Origin: Xanthostigma xanthostigma
Lineage: Eukaryota > Arthropoda > Insecta > Raphidioptera > Raphidiidae
DNA length: 64,000 bases
Direction: 5' to 3'
Assembly: GCA_963575645.1 (NCBI GenBank)
Contig: OY754469.1
Location: 41,684,753 to 41,748,752 of the forward strand
Shown here in pieces: positions 44,763-55,899 of this stretch. A program made the translations under genes and the position numbers. The notes beneath the pieces were generated by a model. That model was not told the DNA's origin and ran no database searches. It saw only the letters and a list, made by a program, of their open reading frames with translations. Positions within the stretch are counted from its first letter, which is position 1; each line of letters begins with the position of its first letter.

Positions 44763-45304
44763 AGGTGCACATAGGGAAATTAGCATTGGGAAAAAATACT
44801 TGGATCAGAGTTAGCCATGACTGCATTAATTGTTATTTCTATTGAATTATCGTGGTAATCTTGAGGATTTCTATTTTATTTTGATTTATTTTTATTTTAC
44901 TTGGCTTTTTTAATAATAAAAAGCTCTTATAAATCGTTATTTTAATTTTTTTTTGTAGAAAAATAAAACAAAAAACAACTCCATTTGTTTGGAAACATTT
45001 CATTCGAAAATTGTCTGACTGGTAAGACGTATGCGCTTTGGTAAATCAGTGACCCAATGTCTTTAGGTTCAACACGAATAGGCGGAGATATTTGATCTCG
45101 CACCATATTAAAGTTTTTTGGCAATTTAATGTCCCATTAATAAAAAAAGTCCGATTATGTTGTAATCATTCGAATATTTTCTTCGGTAGTAGTATACACA
45201 TTCATTTTGCAAAAGAATATTATCTGTCAAATTGAAAAACAAGATTTCAAGGCTCACTCTGATCCAGTCATTTTTTCCCAATGTTAATTTCCCTATGTGC
45301 ACCT
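44763..45304. mobile_element. TA-flanked MITE with AGGTGCACATAGGG ends
   Basis: AGGTGCACATAGGGAAATTA, then .CATTGGGAAAAAAT, is inverted at both ends (about 48 bp, four mismatches). TA flanks at 44761-44762 and 45305-45306. A 60-codon minus frame inside is not a transposase. 542 bp, Tc1/mariner-like. Confidence 0.78.
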
Positions 45305-45570
45305 TACGTGTTTACATACTGTATACATACAGGTTCAGTCGATACTTGTTAGTCGAATTCACTCACAACAGTACCTTGTACTTAATAACAAAGTGCACCG
45401 ACAACTAAATACAGACCTTTCGTTCTAATTACTTGCCAATAAGCTAACAACGTCAGTGCTGCCCTGTCATTTAGTCTTTCTGTATAACAGAGTAAGTACA
45501 CGATGAAACGGCGATGGATTAACATTTTCACTGCGACCTTTATAGCCACTATTTCCTACCAACAGATATA

Positions 45571-45975
45571 AAGGGTCTTCCAATAGGGACTTTCGAACTT
45601 TGACAGTTGATAGCGGCAATCTTGTTGAAGCTACATTTGTCATTTATTCAGTCTGTTTTGCCAAATCACCATGAACGGATTGATTTATCAAAATGTGTGT
45701 TCTGTTCGGGCAACGTTCATTAGAAAAATCATCTTCAGCGATGATGCCCATTTTTGGATGAATTGTCGAATTTGGGACGATATCAATCCACATGAGATCC
45801 AAGAGCATCCAATGTATCCCGAAAAAGTTACTGTTTGCTGTGGATTTTGGGCTGGCTGTGTCATCGGTCCATATTTCTTTGAGAACGACGTTGGCCAGGC
45901 CACCACCGTCAACGTTTACGGAAGTGCATCATCGCGACGGTGCGTGATCGTTCGAGGCGAACGGAGTTGAGAGGC
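45571..45975 (+). mobile_element. Mariner-like element, internally deleted
   Basis: The 5' end AAGGGTCTTCCAATAGGGAC follows TA (45569-45570). The leader GACAGTTGATAGCGGCAATC, GTTGAAGC, CAAATCACC precedes an ATG at 45671, as in insect mariner-type elements annotated 'Tc3-like transposase'. The coding region is a shortened transposase; no 3' inverted end is seen, and sequence changes to a 51-bp tandem repeat at about 45964. Confidence 0.68.
45671..45970 (+). pseudogene. Mariner-like transposase fragment
   Basis: 99 codons from ATG. Residues 1-16 keep the N-terminal start and then CSVRATF; the next block jumps to KIIFSDDAHFWMN, then CRIWDDINPHEIQEHP, YPEKVTVCCGFWAG and GPYFFENDVGQATTVN. In this family FSDEAHF holds the first catalytic Asp of the DDE/D triad. 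Here the Asp is kept (SDDAHF), but the DNA-binding domain and the second and third catalytic acids are deleted. Inactive. Confidence 0.72.
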
Positions 45976-46128
45976 AGATATAAGTTAGTGAAGATAGTAA
46001 GAGAGAGAGTTACGTGTCGTATATTGGAAGTTGAGAGGGAGATATAAGTTAGTGAGTGCAACAAAGACGGAGCATTAAGTTGAGAGGGAGATATAAGTTA
46101 GTGAGTGTGACAAAGACGGAGCATTAAT
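45964..46128. repeat. 51-bp tandem repeat
   Basis: AGTTGAGAGG.AGATATAAGT, TAGTGA unit starts at 45966 (diverged), 46028 and 46079. The last two (51 bp) also share GACAAAGACGGAGCATTAA. It begins where the mariner-like sequence ends. Confidence 0.8.
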
Positions 46129-46964
46129 ACAACTATTTGACGTTTAAAATGAAAACAACTGTTTTTTTGTATAAAAAATACATTTCATCGAATTTTGCTG
46201 CATTTTGTAACGGGAAATAATGTAGGTTATTTAATAAATCCTTTTAAATGTATTATAAATTATGCTAATAAATATATATAGGTACATATTTTGTCTATAA
46301 ATTAATCAAAAATTATATTTTAAACATTTAGTCTTTGTAGATATGTGCTACAGAGTGAGGTTATATTGTATTCGATGAACTTTGAGACGAACCGACTGCA
46401 TATTATTGTTCGTTTATGAATTTAACATGAGCAAATGTAAGGTATTTACGCATTATTCTTAATAAATATACTTATTTAAATTAATTATGGCATGAAGAAG
46501 TTTTACTTCAGTCGTGTGGTCTAAACTCTAAAGCACTCTCGCTTTTTTTATTGTCGTCACAGCTTCATCTGGACACTACCCTTACTTTGCCGGTGTAAAA
46601 GGAAACTGTAATACCTATCTACCTTACGTAGTAGCTACTCTCTCTCGAATAATACGTTTACGTGTTTGTGTGAACTCTATATGAATGAGACACTGGATGG
46701 CGGAAGCTTGAAGCGCAAACAAAAGCAAACTTGCTGCATATGAGAGGGGACGACTCGCTCTCTATGCCATTGCTAGTTATTCGAGACGGAGTAGCGCTGT
46801 CACGTTTATAAAATACACCCGCTGATCAAAAGAATCGGTTACCTAGGTTACTGTTGCCTCGCCTTCCCTGATCCAGGTGTTCCGTCGGTGGCTATCGGTG
46901 AAATATGAGTCTCTCAGTTTTATAACTTCAGTGAAGAGATATAGTTTCGCCGAAACAGATAAAC
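46129..46964. other. No feature recognised
   Basis: Partly GC-richer at 46540-46800 but no family or frame stands out. Possibly unique sequence. Confidence 0.4.
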
Positions 46965-47408
46965 ATAATAATTGCGTATTGAAATGTTTTGGAGTCGGTG
47001 TAGTTCTCGGAATAGATTTCATTTTGGCTGACACCGACTCCAAAACATTTCAATACGCAATTATTTTTTACTTTTTAGTGCCTTTTTTGAAGTCGGTTCA
47101 ATTTTTTTGTTAAAAATATTTTATTTTTCTCTTTTTAGTGTTAATCTAATACTAAAAATCGGTGAACATACATAAAAAAACATTATGCATGCCTTTGAAA
47201 TTTGAGAGTTTCCCTCGATTTCTCCGGGATCCACCATCAGATCCTGACTTGGTTCCGATGGGACCACCTCGGAAGTGCATTCTTTTGAATAAAAAAAAAA
47301 ATTGAAAATCGGTCCATAATTGACGGAGAAATCGGTGAACATACATAAAAAAAAAAAAAATATACAGACGAACACAGAACCTCCTCCTTTTTGTTGAAGT
47401 CGGTTAAT
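46965..47408. repeat. GGAGTCGGTGT repeat, copy 1
   Basis: An inverted pair (ATAATTGCGTATTGAAATGT, TTTGGAGTCGGTGT, 46968-47001, and its inverse 47031-47064) is followed by TTTTTTGAAGTCGGTTCAAT, AGTTTCCCTCGATTTCTCCG and, at the right end, CCTCCTCC..TTGAAGTCGGTTA. Copy 2 is at 56380-57845. The three overlapping minus frames at 47121-47419 are this repeat read in different frames, not genes. Confidence 0.65.
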
Positions 47409-47477
47409 AATACAGTCAACTCTATCTAAAATGTATCTTTAAGATCTAAATCACTATTTCTCAATGCTCTTACTTTT

Positions 47478-48160
47478 ACCATTCCAACACACAAGTGGGG
47501 AATGGTAGGTACTAGTTTAGGTCAAAAATCACTTTTCAAAAAATTTACAATATCTTTCCGTTTTGAGGCCCCCCGAATCCAAAAAACATATTTTTGAAAA
47601 AACTCTGTGCGTCTGTTAGTCTGTTTGTCTGTTAGTCTGTGGACACGATACAGGTCAAACGGATGAGCGGATTAAAACCAAATTTTGGGAAGATGTTTGG
47701 TATGCAAATTTGAAGAACCCTATTGTTTTTGGGGAAAATCGTCGCATGCGCAGAAGAGATATATGCTAAAGCGGTGTTTTTTTATATAATAATGGTATAA
47801 TTTTCATAACGACTTATTATTTTATTTATTATTTCAAGAAAGTTTTGTAAAAAAATTTTTTTCTCAACTTTATAGTTTCGGAAATATTTTGAAAATAAAA
47901 AAAAATCATCCGCTCTTGTCTTATGGATAGCTGTCAGAAATAAACTAGCTAGGCATGCTTTGATTAATTTTTACATGTCGTGAACATATTGTGTAGGTAA
48001 CCATGGCAACGAATAACAAATATCATATTAAATACTAGCCATTACCCGCGTCACCTCACGCGATATCAGAAATTCTATTTTCTTTATTATAATCAAATGT
48101 CAACATTTTTGAAGTTGGAATGGTCCCGTCGTCAAATTGGCTGGAATTTTTCTATTTTTT
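47478..48160 (+). repeat. Family Q repeat, copy E (full)
   Basis: Plus orientation: ACCATTCCAACACACAAGTG, GGGAATGGT at the left; GTTGGAATGGTCCCGTCGTC, AAATTGGCTGGAATTTTT at the right. The inner minisatellite is short (47608-47641). This copy shows the family's full order most clearly. Confidence 0.75.
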
Positions 48161-49628
48161 TTTTAATATTTGTTATACAAGACATTTAAGTGGCGGCGCT
48201 TGTAACTTAAAGTTGCATTTGGCAAGCTTAAATTTATGTTTCACATCTGCTCGGCGTCTCACGACGGCATCTTTCTCTTTTCTTAAATAGGACCGTAGGT
48301 ATTTTTAGTTATTCTGATAGGGCTTTTCGGTTTCTTTTCAACCGTGTAATTAAGTGTCAACTGTCAGTGTAACAGTACAAAAATGTGACATTTATTTTTA
48401 TACGAAATAAAAGAATGTTATGAAACGTATTAGTTTAAAATTGGAAATAAAAAATTTGTATTTCCAATTTTAAATATATAATATTACATTTAATATTATA
48501 TTTAATATAATATTATATAAACTTGAAAATGAGAATATTAATAAAATAATAGTTATTGGCGTAACTAGTAGTCTAAGTCATTCAGCGCGCTGACAGGTCA
48601 TAACTTAGCCTACAAGTTGCGCCCATAATTTTATTCAACAATTGCGCGTTATTGATGTTTTAATTATAATAAGATGTTGTAAATATCTATTTATTTCTTT
48701 ATAAAAAAACTGTCAATACTAACAGCACCAAACAGCACGATTCAATGTTTTGGTTTGAGGTTAGCCGTTTATGAATAAACTCCATGTCGAAAACATTCGG
48801 CCTCTCAATTTTAGCCTCAATGGGTAACAACGGAGTTGTTGTTATCTACTATTTCGTTACGACTCAGAAAATAGTTACGTTTATTTTCATTACTCCACAT
48901 GGCCGAGCTAGTAGGAATCTTCATTAAGTTATGACAAGTAATTGTCACCAGTCGGTAAATGGCTATTTAGGGTTCAGTTTTTAGGCATGATAAAACATGA
49001 ATAACGCGCATGAGTTGAATAAAATCATTTACATAAACGAGCATTCGATTGATCCAATCTTTTTTAGCAGTATCGATCTGAATTCTAAAATATGGTGGAA
49101 GCGCTGGGTTCGACCCGTTACCCCACCACAAGGCGCGCAACATTTTGTCGTGCGACTGTAAAGCGTTTACGAGTCTCTCGAATACATTTGTAGATGATTA
49201 AAGCTTTCGTTGAAACCGACTGTTATGTAACAATGATTTGTGCTTACAGCTTTGTGTCATACCTTAACACATATGTTGTAGGTATTTGTTACGGATGAAT
49301 TAGGCGTGACTGATTGATACTTTGTGTTCAGATTTGACAATACTCCACGTATTTATGCATTTATGCCCGTGTATTTATAGTCACAAGGGCAGAAAGTTTG
49401 AGATTCTTGCATCATGACGCGCAGTTCATGGTTCTCTAACCTTCTGGTTGTTGGGTGTTAGGATTCAAGCGCGCTGTGGCGCTAGCTTTTGTGCGATCGT
49501 TTCACACAATACGTGTATTGAATCTGGATTTGTAGATGGGTTTGGTGACAGTTCGAATGTTAACAATAGTGAACGTTTATTGTCTCTGAACATAACACAA
49601 ACTATGACGCCTAGATTGTGTAAAAAAA
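48161..49628. other. AT-rich; AT hairpin at 48435-48540
   Basis: AAATTGGAAATAAAAAATTT, GTATTTCCAATTT is palindromic, followed by a TATTATATTTAATATAATAT run. GCTGGGTTCGACCC at 49104 is box-B-like but isolated. The 65-codon frame at 49448-49645 is unrecognised. Confidence 0.35.
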
Positions 49629-49904
49629 CGACTATTTTTTTTTAAGTGACCACCAAAATATTATTCTAAATGACGAAAAAAAAATCTGTTAAAGTTTCAG
49701 CTCTTAATATTAACATTAAGAGGTGCCTCATCGCGATTTTCTATTATCCATTTAACATCGACAAAAGATCTTTTTAACTATAAATTAATGATTTTCAATG
49801 GGAAAAATTGATATTTTCATGATAATCACTTAAAAACGATTAAAATCAAAATTTTCAAAAACGGTTCTATAAAATTTTACGATAAGATCAATATACTTTA
49901 CAAA

Positions 49905-50237
49905 GGATGTAGTAAATCATGGCCATGACATTCGTCAAAAAAAACACATTGCATGTACCAAATACTAAAAATGCAGTAACGCGAAAAGGAGTCTATGTTA
50001 GACTGTTAAAAATTTTTAATAAAGTCCCAGAAGAAATTAAGAAGCTAGATTATAAACATTTTGAAAAAAAGTGATATATATACACCTGATAAATAATGTA
50101 TACAGTATTGATGAATTTAGATAATTTTAATTGACATAGGTATTGTTAAAAATTGTTGTTAAATTATTTGTATGACACGTTTTATGCCCGATGGGTAAAA
50201 TGAAATAAATAAATATGTTATGTTATGTTATGTTATA
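49905..50237 (+). mobile_element. 5'-truncated LINE, 3' end with (TGTTA)n tail
   Basis: Short coding tail (to 50072), then a ~140-bp UTR ending GGGTAAAATGAAATAAATAA and a TGTTATGTTATGTTATGTTA tail. It lies inside the inverted-repeat element, so it is the younger insertion. Confidence 0.65.
49918..50072 (+). pseudogene. LINE reverse transcriptase C-terminal fragment
   Basis: HGHDIRQK, then after a +1 shift in an A-run (49937-49944) NTLHVPNTKNAVTRKGVYVR, LLKIFNKVPEEIKKL and stop TGA at 50070-50072. The order 'H.(Y/H)(N/D)TR.K..L..P...........G.K.FN.LP..IK' is the usual end of CR1/Jockey-type RT proteins. Non-functional fragment. Confidence 0.68.
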
Positions 50238-50573
50238 TAGTTTAACGAAAAAAGTTGAAAATTAGCGATATTCTATTTTAATGGCGAATAACTTTTGAGA
50301 GAGTAGATTTGTCATAAAATAATAAGAGACCCTTTTTTATAGAGCATTCAATTTCCTATAAAAATATGTATTAGTTTTATCAAAACGCTAATCCGTTGAT
50401 ATATTATAAAACTCCAGAGTTAAAAAAGATTTTTTCTCTGTTATTTAAATGAAAAATAGAAAATTCCGATGAGGCACCTCTTAATATTAATATAAAGAGC
50501 TGAAACTTCGACAGCCTTTTTTGTCGTCATTTAGAATAATATTTTGGTAATCACTTTCATAAAAAAATAGTCA

Positions 50574-50835
50574 AAATTGACGCCATGTTTGTTTGTAGGC
50601 GTTTGCCCATGTCGTCCACGTGACAAAGTACTGTTTCCTGATTAGTTCCTGTTCAAAACAAGGAGACAAACAAGCATGACAAATAGCCCCGGTTTTAAGT
50701 TTAAAATCCATCTTATGACCAGGCACGTGAGCCCGAAGTGACGTTATTTCCATCCTCTCAGCCAGCATGGTACACAGCACAAGTCCCAACAGTGATTGCA
50801 GCGGCAAAACCAGCCTCGTGTGCAGCGGTCTCAAT
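50574..50835 (-). mobile_element. PIF/Harbinger-like fragment, right half
   Basis: CATGTCGTCCACGTGACAAA, CTGTTTCCTGATTAGTTCCT and the end CCAGCCTCGTGTGCAGCGGT match the right half of 31521-31965. The left half is missing. It lies directly left of the hAT element at 50858. Confidence 0.55.
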
Positions 50836-50857
50836 ATTCTCTATGTCAGTTTTCGAT

Positions 50858-51533
50858 TAGGGATTGCTCCCGGGAATTCCTGGTACTAAATTTCCCGGGA
50901 ATTCCCGGGAAATTTAATCGCCTTCAGTACCGGGAAATGAAACCCATTCTTACGGAAATTCCGGTACTACGAAAAATTATACTAAATTAAATGTTTTAAC
51001 TATTTTTTCAAGCTGTAAATGCTGTAATCGTCCCTAGTGGTTTGATACATAACCTTTTATTTAAGTAATATTACGCAAAACGTTTTAGAATATGTAAAAC
51101 ATTTTTTCTTTTCATTATCGTTATGTAAAAAAGTTACTGTCTATTACGACTATACGAGTTTCTGTTAAGTTACGATTACGAGTTTAGAATTTTTGTGAAT
51201 TTTTCAAAACCAGACTGAATAGGTACAATTTATTAAATTTGAATTTAAGATTCCTTTTTCATGACAAGAATGATTATTTTTTGTTAAAGTTGAGTTATCA
51301 AAGAGTATTATTGAGACTGATTGTAATATTAAAAGTTTATTGGATTACGTAGGTTAATTGTAACTAAACTTCTTCAAAACTATTTCTAACATTTTATTTC
51401 ACGCACAACAAGCATTTAACCTATTTTTTCTCTAGTACCGAAAGTATCGAATTTCCCGGTATTTCTCGGTACTGGATCTTCTCCAGTACCGGAAAATACA
51501 AATTCGATTTCAGTACCGGAACTGCAAACCCTA
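50858..51533. mobile_element. hAT-type MITE, perfect 8-bp duplication
   Basis: The ends are TAGGGATTGC and, in reverse, TAGGGTTTGC; identical flanks TTTTCGAT at 50850-50857 and 51534-51541. Both subterminal regions are packed with CCCGGGAATTCC, GGTACT and CCGGTA words (50868-50970 and 51434-51525), probably transposase sites. The centre is plain AT-rich. 676 bp, no coding. Confidence 0.87.
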
Positions 51534-51541
51534 TTTTCGAT

Positions 51542-51966
51542 ATACGGCACTGTATCCAATAAGAGTATGATTTGTTATAGTGTGAGCAGCGCATTTACTC
51601 CCAGTGGGCCTTGATCAGCTGGCTGTAATTAACTGACTGTGTGTTGGGTAATTAAGTGTGGTACGTTCACTTCATAGTAGAACTCTCTCTCTCTCTCTGT
51701 CTTTCACGCACTCAGTCATCTCACTCTCACATCCTCAGTCTAATATCTATACACTCAACCGTAACCGTTGTACGTTTCCGTTGCGTTAGGCAGCCTCATA
51801 GGCAGATCAAGTAGAAACCTTGTAACTCGAGTGAGTTTATTTGATCATGTAATACCGAGTTTACAGTGAATAGTTGCATAAAATTTCTAACCGCATAATT
51901 ATGTATATGATGTTTTGAATAAGCAAAGCATTTTTATTGATGTGAAGTGTCGCTGCGGTTGTAACA
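51542..51966. other. Spacer with a (TC)n run
   Basis: TC run at 51685-51700. 51700-51835 is less AT-rich (CACTCAGTCATCTCACTC, CAACCGTAACCGTTG); promoter or 5' exon sequence is conceivable but not supported. Confidence 0.35.
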
Positions 51967-52694
51967 TCTATACTAATATATAAAGCTGAAGAGTTTGTTT
52001 GTTTGTTTGGTTGAACGCGCTAATCTCAGAAACTACTGGTTCGAATTGAATAAAAAAGATTGTTGGATAGCCCATTTATCGAGGAAGGCTATAGGCTATA
52101 TAATATCACACTACGACCAATTGGAGAGGAGCATCAATAAAAAATGTTGCAAGATGTATCTCAAAATTTGTTCGTCCGACAAATATTATCAGGTGAAATG
52201 CCTTAACTAAATATTGCAATATTAGCGCGTCACGTTCACAAGCCCGGATAGCTCAGTCGGTAGAGCGTAAGACTCTTAATGCCAGGGTCTTGTGTTAAAG
52301 CCCCACGTCGGCGAATATATTTTTTTTAATTTTCTACATTGCTTTCTTCTAAGGCTTACATTTCATTTTTTTAAATTTTATTACGACTAATTAAAATTAA
52401 ATAAATCTAATTATAATAGCTCATTTGAAAACTGTTACAACTATAGGTACCAATATAAAAATAATTTTCCTACAGTGTTTTCAATTAAATATTTATTATA
52501 TTAAAAGAAATTTATTACTAAAAAAAGTATAAATACTGCTTTTTAACGACAAAAACTTTTGAACTGTAACTCCGATCATTATGAAGTTTGGACACAACAT
52601 TCATCTCGGTAAACTAAGATGAATGTGCATACTCATGACTCTCCCTTCCCCATTCGTTCTTTTGCACCTGGCTGAAACCGGGCGGGACCGCTAG
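51967..52694 (+). mobile_element. Helitron carrying a tRNA-like insert
   Basis: It starts TCTATACTAATATATAAAGC after an A and ends GGGCGGGACCGCTAG before a T. Compared with the 326-bp copy at 40163, about 370 bp (52176-52545) are inserted between GTCCGACAAA and ACTTTTGAACTGTAACTCC. The insert holds the tRNA-Lys-like sequence and AT-rich DNA. Both Helitron ends are intact, so the insert could travel with it. Confidence 0.8.
52242..52313 (+). tRNA. tRNA-Lys(CTT)-like pseudogene
   Basis: GCCCGGATAGCTCAGTCGGT, AGAGCGTAAGACTCTTAATG carries box A and an intact CTCTTAA anticodon loop (CTT, lysine). The T loop reads GTTAAAG instead of GTTCGA., two of five T-stem pairs are lost, and the 3' acceptor strand (GTCGGCG) is one base short of GTTGGGCG. 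So it is decayed and unlikely to give a working tRNA. No CCA or terminator T-run directly follows, though a T8 run lies about ten bases on. Confidence 0.75.
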
Positions 52695-53470
52695 TACTTG
52701 TATAATATGCAAATAGGCCAGTAAAATGAAAATGACAAGAAGGTGCAAATTCTTAAGGCGAAAACTTTGCAGGTTCATAATTAGTCATTTATTAATTTAT
52801 TCAACGCTTTTTTTATTATTATAATAAAAAAAATCACGATTAACAGTACTGATTCACGGTACGATTCATAATCATGTTTACCGGACTTTAGTTATAAGTT
52901 TCGCCGCCAGATAGAGTAGTCCATTTCGCGGAACCCAATAGATACGAAGAATTTTGTATAAAAGTGTAGATAGACTTTCTGTGATGGATTCCAATAGGTA
53001 TATAGCATTAATTCTTGAAAGACTCAATTGAATTTAATTTGGAATAGTTTGGGCAATCCCTGACCGCACGAAATCACTTTAAAATGGTTGCGGTTGAACA
53101 TTTTAAGGCGTTAATTTAAAGGTTTTACCTACCTGAAGTTTATTCGAGTTTATAAAAAAAATCTACAATACACTTGAAAAGATCGTAGATGGAGAAATAT
53201 TTTTTACTTGTTGATATTTAAAAGCTTCTTTTCATTCGCTCTAACTGTTGAATGGTGTACATTGCCTTGAGTGACCACAAGAGTGTAGGGGCCTAAACCC
53301 CCGCTGGGATTGAATCGCTAGAAGTTAACCCTGTATATATAAAACATATAATGAAACGAATAAAATATTTTACAAGCAATGTAAGGTCACTGCGTCTGTT
53401 ATTAATTTTTTGAAAATTAAGAACGTCTTAAATATTAACCAATTTTGTGAAACACACAACTTATATTTTA
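52695..53470. other. No feature recognised
   Basis: AT-rich, no shared repeat or significant frame. Confidence 0.45.
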
Positions 53471-53823
53471 CTAGCGGCCCCGTCCGAGTTCACCCGGGTA
53501 CAAAAGAACGAATTGGGGGGAGGGACATAAGTACGCACGTTCAACTTCGTTTACTGAGATGATTGTTGTGTCCAAATTTCATGATGATCGGAGTTACCGT
53601 TCAAAAGTTTTTTACTGACGGACAAAAAATGAGTTATGTTTTGCAACATTTTTCATTGATTCTCCGCTCCTATTGGTCGTAGCGTGATATTATATAGCCT
53701 ATAGGCTTCCTTGATAAATGGACTATCCGACAATTTTTTTTTTTCAATTCTAACCAATAGTTCCTGACATTAGCGCATTCAACCAAACAAACAAAACTCT
53801 TCAGCTTTATATATTAGTATAGA
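53471..53823 (-). mobile_element. Non-autonomous Helitron, complete
   Basis: On the minus strand it starts TCTATACTAATATATAAAGC after an A and ends ...GACGGGGCCGCTAG before a T. The body aligns with 40163-40488 (CCATTTATCAAGGAAGCCTA, CACGCTACGACCAATAGGAG). 353 bp with no insert; it shows what the parent of 51967-52694 looked like. Confidence 0.85.
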
Positions 53824-54436
53824 TTGATTAGTTATTAACAGTAAACCTAGGTCTAATAGGCCAGGAAAAAATACATCGCATTAAGTTTTTCCTTAAATAT
53901 ACAAGCAAGTACTCAAATACTTGCTTACGACGCTAGAACCCTGAAGTATTTCTTACTTATAAACGTGTTAACCTTTTGAAATGGTTATAATAGTACACTG
54001 TTTATCTAGGACGCAATGGCATGTATTCGCGACGAGTTGTAACTTTATGTTAAACGAGCATCAGCGAATTTAACACTTTTAAATTGAATTAAAAATCATT
54101 CTCACCAAAATTTGGAAAATTTTAATAAGTGAAAGAGAGGTACTGGAGAGATACTGCGTCCTTTTACGAATAATTTATTTTGGCCATAAATTGTTTATTA
54201 ATTAATTTTTTTTATTTTTGTTACAGGTAAGCATTTGATTAGCTACAATTACAGGTAAAACTAACAAATTATTTTTTTTCATCATCTTGAAAGTACCTAT
54301 ATGTACAAATTGTTATAAGAAATGTACATTTAAAAAAAAAAAATTAATTATAGTATCTTCACATAAATTCAAACACAGAATTTTAAGCAGAAAAAAACAA
54401 CAAATAGTAAAAACACACTTGAAATTTCTACAAAAT
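53824..54436. other. No feature recognised
   Basis: AT-rich; a lysine-rich 87-codon frame begins at 54287 and runs through the palindrome below. No family. Confidence 0.4.
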
Positions 54437-54530
54437 ATTTTCTCTCTCTCGAAGATCGTTTTGGAATATCAGTCCATCTTCAGGAGTACAGACATATACG
54501 AGTATTATATCTGTACTCCTAAAGATGGTT
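54437..54530. repeat. Palindrome with hammerhead-like core
   Basis: CCATCTTCAGGAGTACAGA (54475-54493) pairs with TCTGTACTCCTAAAGATGG. On the minus strand the left arm reads CTGAAGA, TGGACTGATATTCC, AAAACG, a degraded version of the Penelope-type core. Confidence 0.5.
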
Positions 54531-54756
54531 ATAAAAAAACTTTTTCCTAACGCGATTTTTCGGAACAATAAACTAATAAAGAGCTAAATTAAATATTAAA
54601 TTAGTACGTGAGAACTAATTAGCAAGTAATTCAAATTTAATTTCCGCAAAGACTTCATCGATGCAGTTACAATATAATTCGTCAAACATGGTACAAACCG
54701 GGGTATTGATGCAATTGTGTTCCGAGAGTGTACCAGATCATTTTGAAGCTACTACA
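54531..54756. other. Spacer
   Basis: No feature recognised. Confidence 0.4.
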
Positions 54757-55500
54757 CAGGGTGTTCCACGCCATGACTATCATAGCCTGGGACTGTGTTG
54801 CTGGGGTGATTTCAAGTAAAAAATGTCTAATGAACATATACCCGGAACGCTATCCTAACTGAGCTAGAAGCATTTGAAATTTTAAATAAGTAAGCCACTA
54901 ATGCAGGTATTAGGTTTGGCTGTTGGTTTTGTTATTATTAAAAAGACCAGGTGGCTGTGAATCACCATCAGTATTTATTTGTGCTGATCCTGAGACTCTT
55001 CGCAGAGCTACCACTTCAATTCTAAGAAGAGCTAGACTATGTCTATGAGTGGGTGGACATTTTGAGCAACTAATTCAATAAAGCGATTTCTTTTTAAATG
55101 GTTTTTAAATTAGTAGGGAATTTCTACTATACTACTTATCTAAAATTTCAAATGCTTCTAGCTCAGTTAGGATAGCGTTCCGGGTATATGTTCATTAGAC
55201 ATGACTTGAAATCACACCAGCAAGACAGTCCCAGGCTATACTGCCGTAAAAAGGCAAAAGGCAGTAAGTGACCGACTTATGAATTTGAGTAAATGGATTT
55301 ACTAAAAATGTATTGACCTTCCAGAATTTTAGATTATCGAAACAAAAACATGGGGGAAACATTTTTTAAAGACAATAAAATTATTGCTGCAGCACTTACT
55401 GCTGTCGTTGGTTTCAGTATGAACTCATTTTTTAACAAATGTCACTTACTGCCCTTTGCTTTTTTAGGGCAGTATAGCAGTCATGTCGTGGGACAGCCTG
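54757..55500. mobile_element. Inverted-repeat element with nested MITE
   Basis: Left end CAGGGTGTTCCACGCCATGA, right end in reverse CAGGCTGTCCCACGACATGA. Arms extend ~140 bp (TAGCCTGGGACTG, ATGTCTAATGAACATATACC, CGGAACGCTATCCTAACTGA, GCTAGAAGCATTTGAAATTT). The right arm is interrupted by the MITE at 55241-55472. No coding. Confidence 0.7.
55241..55472. mobile_element. TA-flanked MITE (CTGCC..AAAAAGGCAAA ends), nested
   Basis: CTGCCGTAAAAAGGCAAAAG, GCAGTAAGTGAC at the left and the inverse at the right (GTCACTTACTGCCCTTTGCT, TTTTTAGGGCAG). TA at 55239-55240 and 55473-55474. It splits the right arm of 54757-55500 and is younger. 232 bp. Confidence 0.78.
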
Positions 55501-55899
55501 TATGTTCTGTTGTAGGTTATGTATGTACTTCAAAGGCCCCCCCACGTACACGCACAGAGGCAAGCACTTCCTCTATTATCGTCTAAACGTATCTCAGTTG
55601 CATATTAAACAACCCTAAAGACGTTTACACCAGCCGGTATTAAGATTATGTTGACATGAACCGTAAGCTTAAATGGATCGCACACTTCGCGTGCTGAATC
55701 AGTTCCTATATGTATCTATATTCTATATGTGTTTAGGTACAGTCAGTTCCGCTACACACTGCGGATTGTGAAGTACCAGGCCAAGGTCTCGCTGTATATG
55801 TTACGGTCTATACCCGAATTCGGTCAATGACCGAAATAAATGTGCAACGAATATTGCCCAAACCCGAAATCTTACATTTAAACGGGTATTAACTGTTAT
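55501..55899. other. No feature recognised
   Basis: Moderate GC; CCCGAATTCGGTCAATGACC at about 55814 is palindromic in part. Nothing else. Confidence 0.4.

Larger units (their letters stand above)
49629..50573. mobile_element. Inverted-repeat element interrupted by a LINE end
   Basis: Arms 49629-49770 and 50440-50573: GACTATTTTTTT, CCAAAATATTATTCTAAATG, GTTTCAGCTCTT.ATATTAA, ATTAAGAGGTGCCTCATCG. Sequence between is AT-rich and holds a LINE 3' end at about 49905-50237. No transposase. Target duplication not evident. Confidence 0.65.

Noticed and set aside
45671..45970. Active mariner transposase gene
   Set aside because: The DNA-binding domain and two of three catalytic acids are deleted.
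47121..47419. Three overlapping minus frames, and similar ones at 56559-56852
   Set aside because: They are the same non-coding GGAGTCGGTGT repeat read in several frames.
52242..52313. Functional tRNA-Lys gene
   Set aside because: T loop lacks TTCGA, two T-stem pairs are lost and the acceptor strand is short; it lies inside a Helitron insert.
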